A DNA stretch of 64,000 nucleotides from Deinococcus yavapaiensis KR-236 (GCF_003217515.1 NZ_QJSX01000001.1:186001-250000), one strand, 5' to 3'. Numbered from the stretch's first letter, positions 1-8,813 are shown. Notes: a model not told the origin generated them from the sequence alone. Made by a program: numbers and translations.

Positions 1-272
1 AAAGGCGGCGCTTCCGTGCTGGGCGAGTCCGTGGCCGCCGGAGACGAATCGGGCGCCGCAGGAATGGCGGCGGATTCGGTCGTCGCCGGAGTCTCCGCCG
101 GGACCGACTCGGTGGTCGGCTCCGTCGCGGGCGTAGCGGACGCGGTCGCGGTGGGCCTCGACGCTTCGGTGTTCGACCGACTGCCGAGCAGCACGACGCC
201 GAATCCGGCGAGCAGCGCAAGAATCAGCAGTGAAATGACGAGATCGGGCCAATGTCGGCGCAGGAACGTCAA
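1..272 (-). CDS. Membrane-anchored protein with Ser/Thr/Pro-rich stalk (3' end outside window)
   Basis: The frame starts with TTG at 272 and runs off the window edge with no stop, giving at least 90 residues. The N-terminus is a short basic cytoplasmic stretch (LTFLRRHWPD) followed by one hydrophobic helix (about residues 11-29). After that comes a linker of Thr, Ala, Glu, Pro and Ser, typical of a stalk holding an extracytoplasmic domain that lies outside the window. The start overlaps the stop of the upstream TPR gene as TTGA, so the two are probably translationally coupled and act together in the envelope. The missing C-terminus could be a SPOR or similar wall-binding domain, but nothing visible proves that. 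Confidence 0.6.
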   Translation of the reverse strand, partial: MTFLRRHWPDLVISLLILALLAGFGVVLLGSRSNTEASRPTATASATPATEPTTESVPAETPATTESAAIPAAPDSSPAATDSPSTEAPP

Positions 273-1846
273 CGCAGTTCTCCTCTGGCTTTCTGGTATC
301 CGAGGTCCGCGGACGCCTGGAAGGCCGCACGGGCGTCCGTCGTGCGGCCTTGCGCGCGAATCGCCCATCCGAGGTTGTACCAAGCTTCGGCGTTCTTCGG
401 ATCGTCGGTCACGACGCCGCGCAGGGTCGCCTCTGCTTGCGGGTATTGACCGGCGGCGAGTTGCGCGGCTCCGAGGTTAGAGCGGTTCACGAGGTTCGGC
501 GCTGTGTTCACGCTGATCTGAAAGGCCGCGACGGCGTCGTTGAAGTTCTTCAAGGCGAATTCGCTGAGGCCCAGCCAAAGCATGGATTCCGCGTCCACCT
601 TCGTCTGCACGGCCGACATGAGGTCGTCGCGCGCGGACGCGAAACGCCCCAAGCGATACGCGGCGACGCCCGACACGAAATTCGCGCGCGCGACGAGCGC
701 GGCGTCCTTCGCGCCGATTCGGGCGAGTTGGGCGTTGACGAACGCGTCGCTGAATTGCCCGGCGGCGAGTTGTACGGTCGCGAGGTTGAGGCGATAAGAG
801 ACGTTCTTGTCGTCGGCCTTGACGGCGCCTTGCCAAGCGGCGAGCGCTCCCTTGATGTCGCCGTTGGCGAAGGTCAGTTCGCCGAGGCGCGTCCAAGCGT
901 CGGAGTTCTTCGCATCGAGTTGCGCGGCCGCCTGGAGAGACGAAACCGCGTCCGCCGTTTGCTTCAACGTCAATTGCAAGGCGGCGCGGCGAACGAACAG
1001 GCGCGCGCGGCTCGCGTCCGGCAAGGCGGGTACGATCGCTTTGTTGAGCTCGCGAAGCGCGCGGTCGGGGAGGCCTTGGGCTTCGAAGATGTCGGCGATC
1101 AGGAAGCCGGCGGCCTCGTTGGCGGGCGTGCGGCGCAAGGCTTCGAACACGAGCGGCAAGGCGTCCTCGCCTTTGCCGGAGCGGAAGGTCGCCGTGGCGA
1201 GCGCGAGGCGGACGTCGTTGTCGTCGGGCGTCAACGCGAGTTGCTCGGCGAGGGTGCTGGCGAGGCCCACGAAGTCGCCCCGCCGATTCTGCTCGCCCGC
1301 GACGGCGCGCAGAATCGGCACGACGGCGTCGTTCGAGGCTTTACCGCGCGCGAGATCCAGGGCGCTTCGGTAGTTCTTAAGCGCCTCGTCGTATTGCCCG
1401 GCGCGCTGTTCCACGACGCCGAGGTTGAAGTACCCTTCGAAGCGGCTGGGGTCGAGGCGGATGAGTTGATTGAACTCGAAGCGGGCGCCGGGCAGATCGT
1501 TCAAGGCGTACAGCGTCAAGCCGAGCCCGAAGTGCGCTTCGGAAGAGTCGTAACGCAGGGCGACGAGTTGCTCGAACAGTGCGCGAGCAGAACGGTAGTC
1601 CTTGGCGGACAACGCCGCTTGCGCCCGCGTCAGCAGCGCTTGCTGCTCCGACGTCAAAGGTGCGGCGGCTTGTTGAGAAGCGGAGGCGGGCGGCGTTTGA
1701 GGCGCGGTTTGCGCGAAGGCATGTCCGAAAATGAAAGTGCCCGCGACGAGCAGCGACGTGACAAGAACGTGAGCGTGAAGTCGACGCGCAGGCGGGCCTT
1801 CTCCAAGCTGCCGCGAATCCGTGCGTGCGAGAAGTTTCTGAGACAC
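269..1846 (-). CDS. Secreted or periplasmic TPR-repeat protein
   Basis: A 525-residue protein built almost entirely of tetratricopeptide repeats (about residues 55-525, ten or more helix-turn-helix units with recurring G-x3-Y and A-x3-F patterns; the last units contain NAEAWYNLGWAIRAQG). The N-terminus has a basic region, then a hydrophobic core (about residues 25-43) ending in GHAFAQ, which looks like a cleavable signal peptide. I chose the GTG at 1846 because GAGGAGGA sits just upstream at ideal spacing; an in-frame ATG at 1885 has no ribosome site. TPR superhelices scaffold protein complexes, so this is probably an envelope assembly factor. It overlaps the following membrane-anchored gene by 4 bp. 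The specific partner is unknown. Confidence 0.8.
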   Translation of the reverse strand: MSQKLLARTDSRQLGEGPPARRLHAHVLVTSLLVAGTFIFGHAFAQTAPQTPPASASQQAAAPLTSEQQALLTRAQAALSAKDYRSARALFEQLVALRYDSSEAHFGLGLTLYALNDLPGARFEFNQLIRLDPSRFEGYFNLGVVEQRAGQYDEALKNYRSALDLARGKASNDAVVPILRAVAGEQNRRGDFVGLASTLAEQLALTPDDNDVRLALATATFRSGKGEDALPLVFEALRRTPANEAAGFLIADIFEAQGLPDRALRELNKAIVPALPDASRARLFVRRAALQLTLKQTADAVSSLQAAAQLDAKNSDAWTRLGELTFANGDIKGALAAWQGAVKADDKNVSYRLNLATVQLAAGQFSDAFVNAQLARIGAKDAALVARANFVSGVAAYRLGRFASARDDLMSAVQTKVDAESMLWLGLSEFALKNFNDAVAAFQISVNTAPNLVNRSNLGAAQLAAGQYPQAEATLRGVVTDDPKNAEAWYNLGWAIRAQGRTTDARAAFQASADLGYQKARGELR

Positions 1847-1906
1847 TTGCTCCTCCTCGGGGAATATCGTGGCCCATGGTAGCACGCTTCACTTCTCTCA
1901 CGAATG

Positions 1907-1947
1907 AAAAAAGCGACGTGGCGCGCATCGGTAGCGCGCCACGTCGC
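1907..1947 (-). terminator. Intrinsic terminator after rlmN
   Basis: On the minus strand a perfect 14-bp stem (GCGACGTGGCGCGC and its complement) with a 7-nt loop is followed by six T. It ends the rlmN transcript and separates it from the TPR gene. Confidence 0.9.
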
Positions 1948-1960
1948 GGTCGTGAGGGGG

Positions 1961-2992
1961 TTATAGCAGTGCAATCAACGAGGCGTCGGGTCGATTGAGC
2001 GCCAATTGCCCGCAGGCCGCGCCCGCATCTCGACCGCGCGAGCGACGCACGCTCACCTCGACGCCACGTTCCTCCAGGCGGTCGTAGAAGGCTTGCAGCT
2101 GCTCCTCGGTGCTTTCCTCGAATCCGCTTCCGTTCCAGGGATTCATCGGAATGAGGTTCACGTGCGATACGAGGCCCGTGAGCAAGTCGGCGAGCAGATC
2201 CGCTTGCCACAAACGGTCGTTGACGCCGCGCAGCATCGCGTACTCGAACGTCACGCGCCGCCCCGTCACCGATTGGTACTCGCGCGCCGCCGCCATGATT
2301 TCGGCGATGGAGTTGGCGTGTCCGGTCGGAATGATGCGTTGGCGCGTCTCCTCGTCGGGTGCGTGCAGCGAAATGGCGAGCTTGAGACCCAAGTCGTCTT
2401 CTTTGGCGAGCTGGCGGATTTTTTTCGGCAGACCCACGGTCGAGAGGGTCACGCGGCGCTTGCTCATCCCGAGGGCGTGTTCGTGCAGCAAGATGCGCGA
2501 GGCCGTCATCACGTTGTCGTAGTTGAGCAGGGGCTCGCCCATGCCCATGAACACCAAGTTGCGAATCTCACGCGGCGACATGGCCTGGTGGCGAGCGACG
2601 GCCAGGACTTGGCCCACGATCTCGCCCGCCGTGAGGTTGCGCCCGAAGCCCATGGCGCCCGTCGCGCAAAAAGCGCACTTGGCAGGGCATCCCACCATGG
2701 TCGACACGCAAATCGTCTTGCGGTCGAGGTAAGGCATGTACACCGCCTCCATCTGCTTGAGGTCGGGCAAGGTGAACAGGTACTTCACCGAGCCGTCGGT
2801 CGACTCGACCGTCTCGAAGCTCAGAAAGGGATCGAGGGAGTACGTCTCGGCGAGCTCGGCGCGCAACTTCGCCGGAAGGTTGGTCATGTCGGAAAATTTG
2901 CTCACGCCGTGCTCGAACACCCACGACAGGAGTTGACGGCGGCGGTAGCCTTCCAGGGGATAAGCGTCAGGGTGCAAATCGAGCAACAGCAT
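1961..2992 (-). CDS. rlmN: Radical SAM 23S rRNA (adenine2503-C2)-methyltransferase RlmN
   Basis: 343 residues, the normal length for RlmN. The protein methylates C2 of A2503 in 23S rRNA and A37 of some tRNAs by a radical SAM ping-pong mechanism. The 4Fe-4S binding motif is visible as GCPAKCAFC around residue 101, followed by GAMGFGRNL. The family motif MGMGEPLLN lies near residue 150. The C-terminal resolving cysteine is in DAGAACGQLA near residue 328. The N-terminal accessory domain is intact. The start ATG lies 6 nt after a TAGACT box, so the mRNA is probably leaderless. It is monocistronic, with its own terminator. Confidence 0.96.
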   Translation of the reverse strand: MLLLDLHPDAYPLEGYRRRQLLSWVFEHGVSKFSDMTNLPAKLRAELAETYSLDPFLSFETVESTDGSVKYLFTLPDLKQMEAVYMPYLDRKTICVSTMVGCPAKCAFCATGAMGFGRNLTAGEIVGQVLAVARHQAMSPREIRNLVFMGMGEPLLNYDNVMTASRILLHEHALGMSKRRVTLSTVGLPKKIRQLAKEDDLGLKLAISLHAPDEETRQRIIPTGHANSIAEIMAAAREYQSVTGRRVTFEYAMLRGVNDRLWQADLLADLLTGLVSHVNLIPMNPWNGSGFEESTEEQLQAFYDRLEERGVEVSVRRSRGRDAGAACGQLALNRPDASLIALL

Positions 2993-2998
2993 CAGACC

Positions 2999-3004
2999 AG
3001 TCTA
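2999..3004 (-). promoter_or_regulatory. -10 box of a leaderless rlmN promoter
   Basis: TAGACT on the minus strand, ending 6 nt before the rlmN ATG. Transcription would start at or within a base or two of the start codon. No convincing -35 is seen. Confidence 0.6.
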
Positions 3005-3024
3005 CAAGAAGGTGAAGGTCCGCT

Positions 3025-3726
3025 TCAGGTACGAGGGAACAAAGCGTGGACCGCGCGGCAGGCGTCGAGCCAATCGCGAGAAGTCGCCGTGTACCCGACG
3101 TTCGTCTCGAGCAAGCGCAGCAACACGTGGCGTGTCCAGCCACCCTCCTCCAGCGACGGGTCGAGCGTGTCCGGAAATTCCTTGGCTCCCGGCGGGCACG
3201 TCGCGTCACGCAAGACGATCACGCGGTAGTTGCGCTCTTGCGCGGCCCACGCGGTGTGGTACAGGCACGACTTCAAGCTGAATCCGACGAGCACGAGCGA
3301 GTCCACGTCCCAAGATCGAAGGTAGGCGTCCAAGGCGGTGTCTCGAAAGCCGTTTTGATGCGCCTTTTGAAATTCGGGCTCGAGTTCGGTCGGAGCCAGC
3401 TCGGGCAGGTACGACGGGCGAAGCGGTTTCCAGCCGGGCGGCCCCAAGCGCTCCTTGCCTTCTCGAAGGCCGTGCAACTCGCGGTGAACGTTGCGCGGGC
3501 CGCCCTCGCCGCCGGGCGCGTTGTGCAAGTACACGACCTTGACGCCCGCGCTTCGAGCGGCGTGAAGCGCGGGCGCGATGACGTCGAGTTTCGTCGCTTG
3601 ATCGTAGCGACCGTGACCGCCGCCGTCACAGTCGACGAGCACGAGCGCCAAGCGGGCCACGTCGAGTTCCACCTTCGTGTGGGCGTGCTCGCCTCGATCG
3701 CTCCACCACCGCGCGCGTAACTTCAA
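3025..3726 (-). CDS. Isochorismatase-like cysteine hydrolase
   Basis: 233 residues with the Rossmann-like fold of the isochorismatase/nicotinamidase superfamily. The catalytic aspartate is likely in LVLVDCD (about residue 33), and the nucleophilic cysteine is in SLKSCLYHTAWAA (about residue 161), preceded by the LVLVG strand where the family's cis-peptide usually sits. Members hydrolyse amide or vinyl-ether bonds in small molecules such as nicotinamide or N-carbamoyl compounds. The substrate cannot be named from sequence. The likely start is TTG at 3726, 6 nt after the mutS2 stop, so it is co-transcribed with mutS2. A later GTG start is possible. Confidence 0.8.
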   Translation of the reverse strand: MKLRARWWSDRGEHAHTKVELDVARLALVLVDCDGGGHGRYDQATKLDVIAPALHAARSAGVKVVYLHNAPGGEGGPRNVHRELHGLREGKERLGPPGWKPLRPSYLPELAPTELEPEFQKAHQNGFRDTALDAYLRSWDVDSLVLVGFSLKSCLYHTAWAAQERNYRVIVLRDATCPPGAKEFPDTLDPSLEEGGWTRHVLLRLLETNVGYTATSRDWLDACRAVHALFPRT

Positions 3727-3732
3727 GGCGCT

Positions 3733-6012
3733 TCACACCTTCAAGTTCACGACCGTCACGCCGTGTCCGCCTTGGTACGGCTCGGCGTCGTGAAAGCTCG
3801 CCACGCGCTTGTCGGTCTTGAGGTAATCGCGAATCAACCTTCTGAGGACGCCTTGCCCTTTGCCGTGCACGACGCGCAAAGGAGTTTCGCGCAAGGCGGA
3901 AGCCTCGGCGATGGCGTCTCGCAGTTCCTCGATGGCCTCCTCGACGTGCGAGCCGCGCAGCTGCAATTCGCGCTCGAACGTCTTCGGCGCCATGCCGTTG
4001 AAGCCCGAGGCGACCTTCACCTTTTCCTCTTGGCGCAAGCGCACGTCGCGGCGACGCACGTTGATCTTCATCACGCCAAGTTGCACGACGAGCTCGTCGC
4101 CGCGCACTTCGAGGACTTGACCGCTGCTTCCGTACGCGGGCACGTCGACGGTGGAGCCGGGTCGAATCGGATCGCCTTTTGGCTCGGGCGCGGGCGGGCG
4201 AGCTTCGGCTTGCGCGGAGCGGCGCAGTTGGCGCAGTTCCTCCATGACGCGGGGCCGAGCGCTGTCCTCCTTGGCGCGGGCGCGCAAGGTGCGAACTTGA
4301 TCGAGCGCCTCGGCGTACACGACTTCGGCGCGCTTTTGCGCTTCGGCCAGAATCTCGTCTTGTCGAGCTTGAAGGTCGGCGCGCTCGTCCTTGACCTTGG
4401 CGAGTTCCGCCTCCGCTTTGCGGCGCGCGTTCGTGGCCGTGTCGAGTTCGCGGCGAAGTTCGCCGCGCTCGCGTTCGAGCTCCTCGAGAAGGCGTTCGAG
4501 TTGACCGCCCTCGGGGCCAAGGACTTCGTCGGCGCGGACGGTGATGGATTCGGGAAGGCCCATGCGGCGAGCGATGGCGAGCGCGAACGAGCGTCCCGGT
4601 TGACCGACTTGCAGTTGGTACGTGGGCGCGAGGCGTTCGAGATCGAATCCCATGGAGGCGTTTCTCAAGCCGGACGTTTCGAGGGCGAACAGCTTGAGCG
4701 GCGCGAGGTGCGACGTGACGATGCCGCGCGCGTCCTGCGCGAGAAGCTGTTCGAGCATCGCCCGTGCGAGCGCGGCGCCCTCGGCGGGGTCGGTGCCCGA
4801 GCCGAGTTCGTCGATGAGGACGAGCGTGTCGCGGTCGGCTTGCTCCAAGACGTGCCGCAGGTTCTTGAGGTGAGCGGCGAAGGTCGACAAGCTCGCCTCG
4901 ATGCTTTGCTCGTCACCGATATCGACGAGCAGATCGCGCACGACCGGCAGTTTGGCGCGCGCCGCCGAGACGTACATTCCGCATTGATGCATCACGGTCG
5001 CCAAGCCGAGCGTTTTGAGCGTCGCCGTCTTGCCGCCCATGTTCGGCCCGGTGATGAGCAGCATCTGCGTCTCGCCGAGCTGAAGGTCGTTCGGGACGGC
5101 GTTCTCGATGAGCGGGTGCCGAGCCTCGCGCAAATCGAAGCAGCCGCTTTCCGCGCGCTCGGGCTTGTTGAGACGCCAGTCGCGCGCGAGCCTCGCCTTG
5201 GCGGCGATCAAGTCGAGCGCGGCGAGCGTCGAGAGCGTCACGAGAATGCTGGCGTCGCTGGCGATCATGCCGCTGAGTTCGAGGAGGATGCGGCGGACTT
5301 CCGCTTCCTCCTCGAGTTGCAATCGCGCGAGTTCGTTGTTGAGAGGCGTGATGGCGGCCGGTTCCACGAAGTACGTCTGCCCCGTCGCGGATTGATCCAC
5401 GATGATCCCCGCGACGGAGTTGACGGAGGACGCCTTGATCGGAATGACGTAGCGGTCCCGCCGAATGGTGACGAGGTTTTCTTGCAAGACGTCGGCGAAG
5501 CGCTCCAGAAGGCCCGAGAGTTTCTCTCGAATCTCGCCGCGCAGTGGATTGAGGCGCCGCCGGATTTGGCGCAGTTTCGGCGAGGCGTCGTCGCGGACGG
5601 CACCGTCGCGGTCGAGGCTTTCGAGGGTTCGGCGCACGATGGCGGAGTGCTCGCCGATGTCGATGGCCACGTCTCGCAGGGGACCGCGCGAATTGCCGAA
5701 GATCGACCTCCGCAGCGTCATGGCGGCGTCGAGGGTGTAAGCGACTTCCAGGAGCTCGGAGCCCGCGAGCACCTTGCCGTCGAAGGCGCGCTCGTACAAG
5801 TGCCGAACGTCGGTGATGCCGCCGAGGTTGAGGTTCGCGCCGAACAAGGCGTCCTCGACTTCGGCGAGTTCTCGCTCGATGCGAGCCGCGTCGGCAGTCG
5901 GGTGGATTATCTTCGCTCGCTCGCGCCCCATGGTCGTGGCCGCCCGCTCGGCGAGCGCGGCTCTCACGCGTTGGAAATCCAGGGTGTCGAGGGCGTGGGA
6001 ATGAAAAGTCAC
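3733..6012 (-). CDS. mutS2: MutS2 ATPase
   Basis: 759 residues, the usual MutS2 length, without the N-terminal mismatch-recognition domain of MutS. Core and clamp occupy about residues 1-300. The P-loop GPNMGGKTATLKT is at about 322-334, Walker B LVLIDELGSGTDP at about 397-409, then a long charged coiled coil (about 500-600), a KOW-like segment, and a C-terminal Smr domain (about 680-755) with the HGKG motif. The Smr LDL motif appears as LQL, so the acidic residue usually linked to nuclease activity is replaced. MutS2 proteins suppress homologous recombination and also act in rescue of collided ribosomes. The GTG start follows a TAAAAT box by 5 nt. Confidence 0.93.
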   Translation of the reverse strand: MTFHSHALDTLDFQRVRAALAERAATTMGRERAKIIHPTADAARIERELAEVEDALFGANLNLGGITDVRHLYERAFDGKVLAGSELLEVAYTLDAAMTLRRSIFGNSRGPLRDVAIDIGEHSAIVRRTLESLDRDGAVRDDASPKLRQIRRRLNPLRGEIREKLSGLLERFADVLQENLVTIRRDRYVIPIKASSVNSVAGIIVDQSATGQTYFVEPAAITPLNNELARLQLEEEAEVRRILLELSGMIASDASILVTLSTLAALDLIAAKARLARDWRLNKPERAESGCFDLREARHPLIENAVPNDLQLGETQMLLITGPNMGGKTATLKTLGLATVMHQCGMYVSAARAKLPVVRDLLVDIGDEQSIEASLSTFAAHLKNLRHVLEQADRDTLVLIDELGSGTDPAEGAALARAMLEQLLAQDARGIVTSHLAPLKLFALETSGLRNASMGFDLERLAPTYQLQVGQPGRSFALAIARRMGLPESITVRADEVLGPEGGQLERLLEELERERGELRRELDTATNARRKAEAELAKVKDERADLQARQDEILAEAQKRAEVVYAEALDQVRTLRARAKEDSARPRVMEELRQLRRSAQAEARPPAPEPKGDPIRPGSTVDVPAYGSSGQVLEVRGDELVVQLGVMKINVRRRDVRLRQEEKVKVASGFNGMAPKTFERELQLRGSHVEEAIEELRDAIAEASALRETPLRVVHGKGQGVLRRLIRDYLKTDKRVASFHDAEPYQGGHGVTVVNLKV

Positions 6013-6017
6013 ACGTC

Positions 6018-6023
6018 ATTTTA
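6018..6023 (-). promoter_or_regulatory. -10 box upstream of mutS2
   Basis: TAAAAT on the minus strand, 5 nt before the GTG start of mutS2. This fits the leaderless pattern seen elsewhere in the window, though with slightly short spacing. Confidence 0.45.
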
Positions 6024-6098
6024 TCGCGGGCCTCGGAAAACACCGTGCTTCGATTGGCTTAGCGTTCCCTGTCATTTCACGCGCCGCTCGGCACTCTC

Positions 6099-6104
6099 TA
6101 TAGT
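6099..6104 (+). promoter_or_regulatory. -10 box of a leaderless mnmD promoter
   Basis: TATAGT followed by 6 nt and the GTG of mnmD. No Shine-Dalgarno sequence precedes the gene, which supports a leaderless mRNA. Confidence 0.65.
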
Positions 6105-6110
6105 GCGGCC

Positions 6111-6743
6111 GTGAAGTACATCGAGACGCCCGACGGAAGCTTGACCGCGTTCAGCGAACGCTTCGGGCAAGCGTACAGTTCCGTGCACGGAGCGAGAAGT
6201 CAGGCGACGACGGTGTTCGTGGAGGGCACGGGGACGCGCCTTCACCCCGATCCGCGCGTGCTGGAAGTGGGATTCGGGCTGGGTCACAACTTCCGCGCGA
6301 CCCTCGCGAGCCGCGCGGCGCACGCACCGCTGTCGTACCTGGCGTTCGAGTTCGATCCTGTCGCGAGAAGCGTATTGGAACGCGTGTCGAACGAGCAGGA
6401 CGCATTTTGGCAGATCGTCGTGCGAGCTTGGCAGCCTCCTTTGCGTGTCGAGGACGACGGCAAGTCGTTGGAAGTGCGCTTGGAGGACGTGACGAACGCC
6501 ACGCTGCCCGAAGCGTGGGCGACGGCCGTGTACCTCGACGGGTTCTCGCCGACGGCGAATCCGGACGTGTGGGCGAGTCCGTTCCTGGCGCGTCTCGCAA
6601 GCAGCATGGCTTCGGGAGGCGTCTTGGCGACTTACAGCTCGGCGGGCGCCGTGCGACGCGGTTTGCAGGGGGCAGGCCTGATCGTGGAGAAGCGGCGCGG
6701 CCTGCGGGGCAAGCGGGAATTCCTCGTGGCGGTCAAGCCGTGA
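6111..6743 (+). CDS. mnmD: MnmD-type tRNA 5-methylaminomethyl-2-thiouridine methyltransferase
   Basis: 210 residues matching the N-terminal (methyltransferase) half of MnmC, which makes the final SAM-dependent methylation of nm5(s2)U34 in tRNA wobble positions. The SAM-binding motif I is VLEVGFGLGHN (about residues 50-60). The diagnostic motif YLDGFSPTANPDVW is near residue 142. The C-terminus (SAGAVRRGL, then GKREFLVA) matches the MnmC methyltransferase end. The GTG start is set by the TATAGT box 6 nt upstream. It overlaps the next gene by 4 bp (GTGA). Standalone MnmD proteins are known in Gram-positives and plants. Confidence 0.88.
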   Translation: MKYIETPDGSLTAFSERFGQAYSSVHGARSQATTVFVEGTGTRLHPDPRVLEVGFGLGHNFRATLASRAAHAPLSYLAFEFDPVARSVLERVSNEQDAFWQIVVRAWQPPLRVEDDGKSLEVRLEDVTNATLPEAWATAVYLDGFSPTANPDVWASPFLARLASSMASGGVLATYSSAGAVRRGLQGAGLIVEKRRGLRGKREFLVAVKP

Positions 6744-7687
6744 GGATCGTGGTCGTGGGCGCGGGCATCGCCGGGGCGAGCGTCGCGTTCTTCGCCGCGC
6801 GCGACGGGCATGACGTGATGGTCGTGGACGCGGGGGTGGAGCGCGCCTCGGACGTTCCGTCGGCGCTCGTGAATCCCGTGAGAGGGCAAAGTGGACGGGT
6901 CGACGAGGGTGCGCTCGAAGGCATGCGCCTCACGTGGTCGCTTCTCGACGAGGTGCGATCCCTCGGCTTCGACGTTCCGCACGAACGTGCGGGCGTTCGG
7001 CGTCCCGTGCCCGACGAGCGTACGCGGCGCAAGTTCGAGGCGTCCTTGCCGAGCGACTTGCCGCATGCCTGGCGTGCGGCGGACGAAGTTCGCGGGCTCG
7101 CCGCCGGTTGGCACTCGGTCTTGGACATCTTCGAGGGCGGGTGGTTGGACGGCCCGGCGTTCGTTGGCGCCTTGTTGAGGGCGAGCGGAGCGCGGGTCGT
7201 TCGCGGCTTCGCCTCGGACGTTCGACCGACGCGCGTGATGGTCGGGGAGCAGGCGTACCGTGCGGACGTCGTCGTTCGGTGCGGCGGGTCCCTCGGCACG
7301 TCGGGTGGAACCCACCGAGCGGGCACGATGCTGCTGCTCGACCACGCGCCTTGCGAAGTACCCCTGAGCTTCGGCGTGTATGCCGCCCCGGACGAGCGAG
7401 GCGGAGTGCTGGGGTCCACCTTCGAAGCACCGACGAGCGAGCACGTCTCGTCGCCGCCTCCCTTGTCGTCCTTGGCATGGCTGATGGGCAAGGCGCAAGG
7501 TCTGCTGGGCGACTTGTCGCCGCGCGTGACGGGGACCTGGACGGGCACGCGCTTGTCGACCTTCGTCTCGGGACGGCAGGGAGACGGCACGTGGTCTTTG
7601 ACGGGCCTCGGGTCGAAGGGTTTTTTGATAGGCCCGCTGCTCGCACGAAACCTCACGTCGGAAGTTCAGGAGAGCTCGCTAAACTGA
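6740..7687 (+). CDS. FAD-dependent oxidoreductase, MnmC oxidoreductase-domain-like (DAO family)
   Basis: 315 residues of the D-amino-acid-oxidase/glycine-oxidase fold. The dinucleotide-binding motif IVVVGAGIAGASVAFFAARDG is at the N-terminus. SALVNPVRGQ (about residue 42) resembles the A-x-x-NP motif of MnmC after the FAD site, and GLGSKGFLIGPLLA at the C-terminus is the usual FAD-closing region. In E. coli MnmC this domain converts cmnm5U34 to nm5U34, which the methyltransferase half then methylates. Here it is a separate gene overlapping mnmD by 4 bp, so it very probably does the same step. It is shorter than the E. coli domain (about 400 residues), so another amine oxidase role is possible. 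Confidence 0.75.
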   Translation: MRIVVVGAGIAGASVAFFAARDGHDVMVVDAGVERASDVPSALVNPVRGQSGRVDEGALEGMRLTWSLLDEVRSLGFDVPHERAGVRRPVPDERTRRKFEASLPSDLPHAWRAADEVRGLAAGWHSVLDIFEGGWLDGPAFVGALLRASGARVVRGFASDVRPTRVMVGEQAYRADVVVRCGGSLGTSGGTHRAGTMLLLDHAPCEVPLSFGVYAAPDERGGVLGSTFEAPTSEHVSSPPPLSSLAWLMGKAQGLLGDLSPRVTGTWTGTRLSTFVSGRQGDGTWSLTGLGSKGFLIGPLLARNLTSEVQESSLN

Positions 7688-7691
7688 GCAA

Positions 7692-8696
7692 GTGACGAAC
7701 TATAAGATTTGCCTCATCGAAGGGGACGGCATCGGGCACGAAGTCGTTCCGGCCGCGAGAGAGGTCCTCGAAGCCCTCGGGCTCGACTTGGAATTCACGG
7801 AGGCCCACGCGGGCTACGAAACGTTTCTGGACGTCGGGACGAGCGTGCCGGGCGCGACCATCGAAGCCATCGAGGCGGCCGACGCGACGTTGTTCGGGGC
7901 CGCTACGAGTCCCAGCGAAAAGGTGCCGGGCTTTTTCGGAGCGATTCGGTACTTGAGGCGCAAGTTCGACCTCTTCGCCAACGTCCGACCGGCGAAAAGC
8001 CGTCCCGTGCCCGGGGGCGTGGACGGCGTCGATCTCGTCTTGGTGCGTGAAAACACCGAGGGCTTGTACGTGGAGGTCGAGCGGCGTTACGGCGACACGG
8101 CCATCGCGGACGCGGTCATCACCAAGCGTGCGTCGTCGCGCATCGGCAAGTACGCGTTGGACATCGCCCGAAAACGGCGAGGCGAACTGGCCGTCGTGCA
8201 CAAGGCAAACGTCCTTCCGGTCACGCAGGGGCTGTTTCTGAGCACGGTGATGGAGGAAGCCGCCCAAGTGCCGCAGGTACGCGCGTATGACGTCATCGTC
8301 GACGCGATGGCCATGCACCTCGTGCGCTCGCCGCAGCGTTTCGACGTCATCGTCGCGACGAATCTTTTCGGCGACATCCTGTCCGACCTCACGGCGGGCT
8401 TGACGGGAGGCCTGGGACTCGCTCCGAGCGGCAACATCGGCGAGAAGCACGCGATTTTCGAAAGCGTGCACGGCAGTGCGCCCGACATCGCCGGCCAAGG
8501 GATCGCCAACCCGACGGCGACGATTCTTTCGGCGGCGATGATGCTCGACCATCTCGGCGAACCCGAGGCGGCCGCGAGAATTCAACGTGCCGTCGATGAG
8601 CTACTTCGAGAAGGTTCGGTGACGCGGGATCTTGGCGGGGCGCTCGACACGCGTGGCTACACGGACGCGCTCGTGCGGCGCGTTTCGAGAAGCTAA
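7692..8696 (+). CDS. hicd: Homoisocitrate dehydrogenase (lysine biosynthesis, alpha-aminoadipate route)
   Basis: 334 residues of the beta-decarboxylating dehydrogenase family. The N-terminus ICLIEGDGIGHEV and the stretches LFGAATSPSEKVPGFFGAI and ANVRPAKSRPVPG match what I recall of the Thermus homoisocitrate dehydrogenase better than LeuB or Icd. The enzyme oxidises homoisocitrate to 2-oxoadipate with NAD+, and the Thermus enzyme also accepts isocitrate. The metal-binding aspartates lie in NLFGDILSDL, and the NAD region is HGSAPDIAGQGIANP. The GTG start is only 4 nt after the oxidoreductase stop, so it shares the mnmD transcript. No other lysine gene lies nearby. Confidence 0.88.
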   Translation: MTNYKICLIEGDGIGHEVVPAAREVLEALGLDLEFTEAHAGYETFLDVGTSVPGATIEAIEAADATLFGAATSPSEKVPGFFGAIRYLRRKFDLFANVRPAKSRPVPGGVDGVDLVLVRENTEGLYVEVERRYGDTAIADAVITKRASSRIGKYALDIARKRRGELAVVHKANVLPVTQGLFLSTVMEEAAQVPQVRAYDVIVDAMAMHLVRSPQRFDVIVATNLFGDILSDLTAGLTGGLGLAPSGNIGEKHAIFESVHGSAPDIAGQGIANPTATILSAAMMLDHLGEPEAAARIQRAVDELLREGSVTRDLGGALDTRGYTDALVRRVSRS

Positions 8697-8762
8697 GCCG
8701 CCGCTTCTTCACACAAGCCTTCATTTTATGAGAACCAGTCGCGTTTTTGGTGATTTTTTATC

Positions 8763-8789
8763 TTGCCAACCGTGAAAAGATGCTAAAAT
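8763..8789 (+). promoter_or_regulatory. Promoter of the pilus operon
   Basis: TTGCCA (8763-8768), a short 15-bp gap, then TAAAAT (8784-8789) preceded by TG at the extended -10 position. It lies 24 bp upstream of pilM, which has a strong GGGAGGAG ribosome site. Confidence 0.5.
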
Positions 8790-8813
8790 CACCCAGAATC
8801 CAGGGAGGAGCGA

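Noticed and set aside
350..1882. A 510-codon open frame on the plus strand opposite the TPR gene
   Set aside because: It is a GC-driven shadow: low-complexity Arg/Glu/Val composition, no ribosome site, no domain, and the opposite strand encodes a clear TPR protein.
3763..6114. A 783-codon open frame opposite mutS2
   Set aside because: MutS2 on the other strand is complete with all motifs; the plus-strand frame has no recognisable domain.
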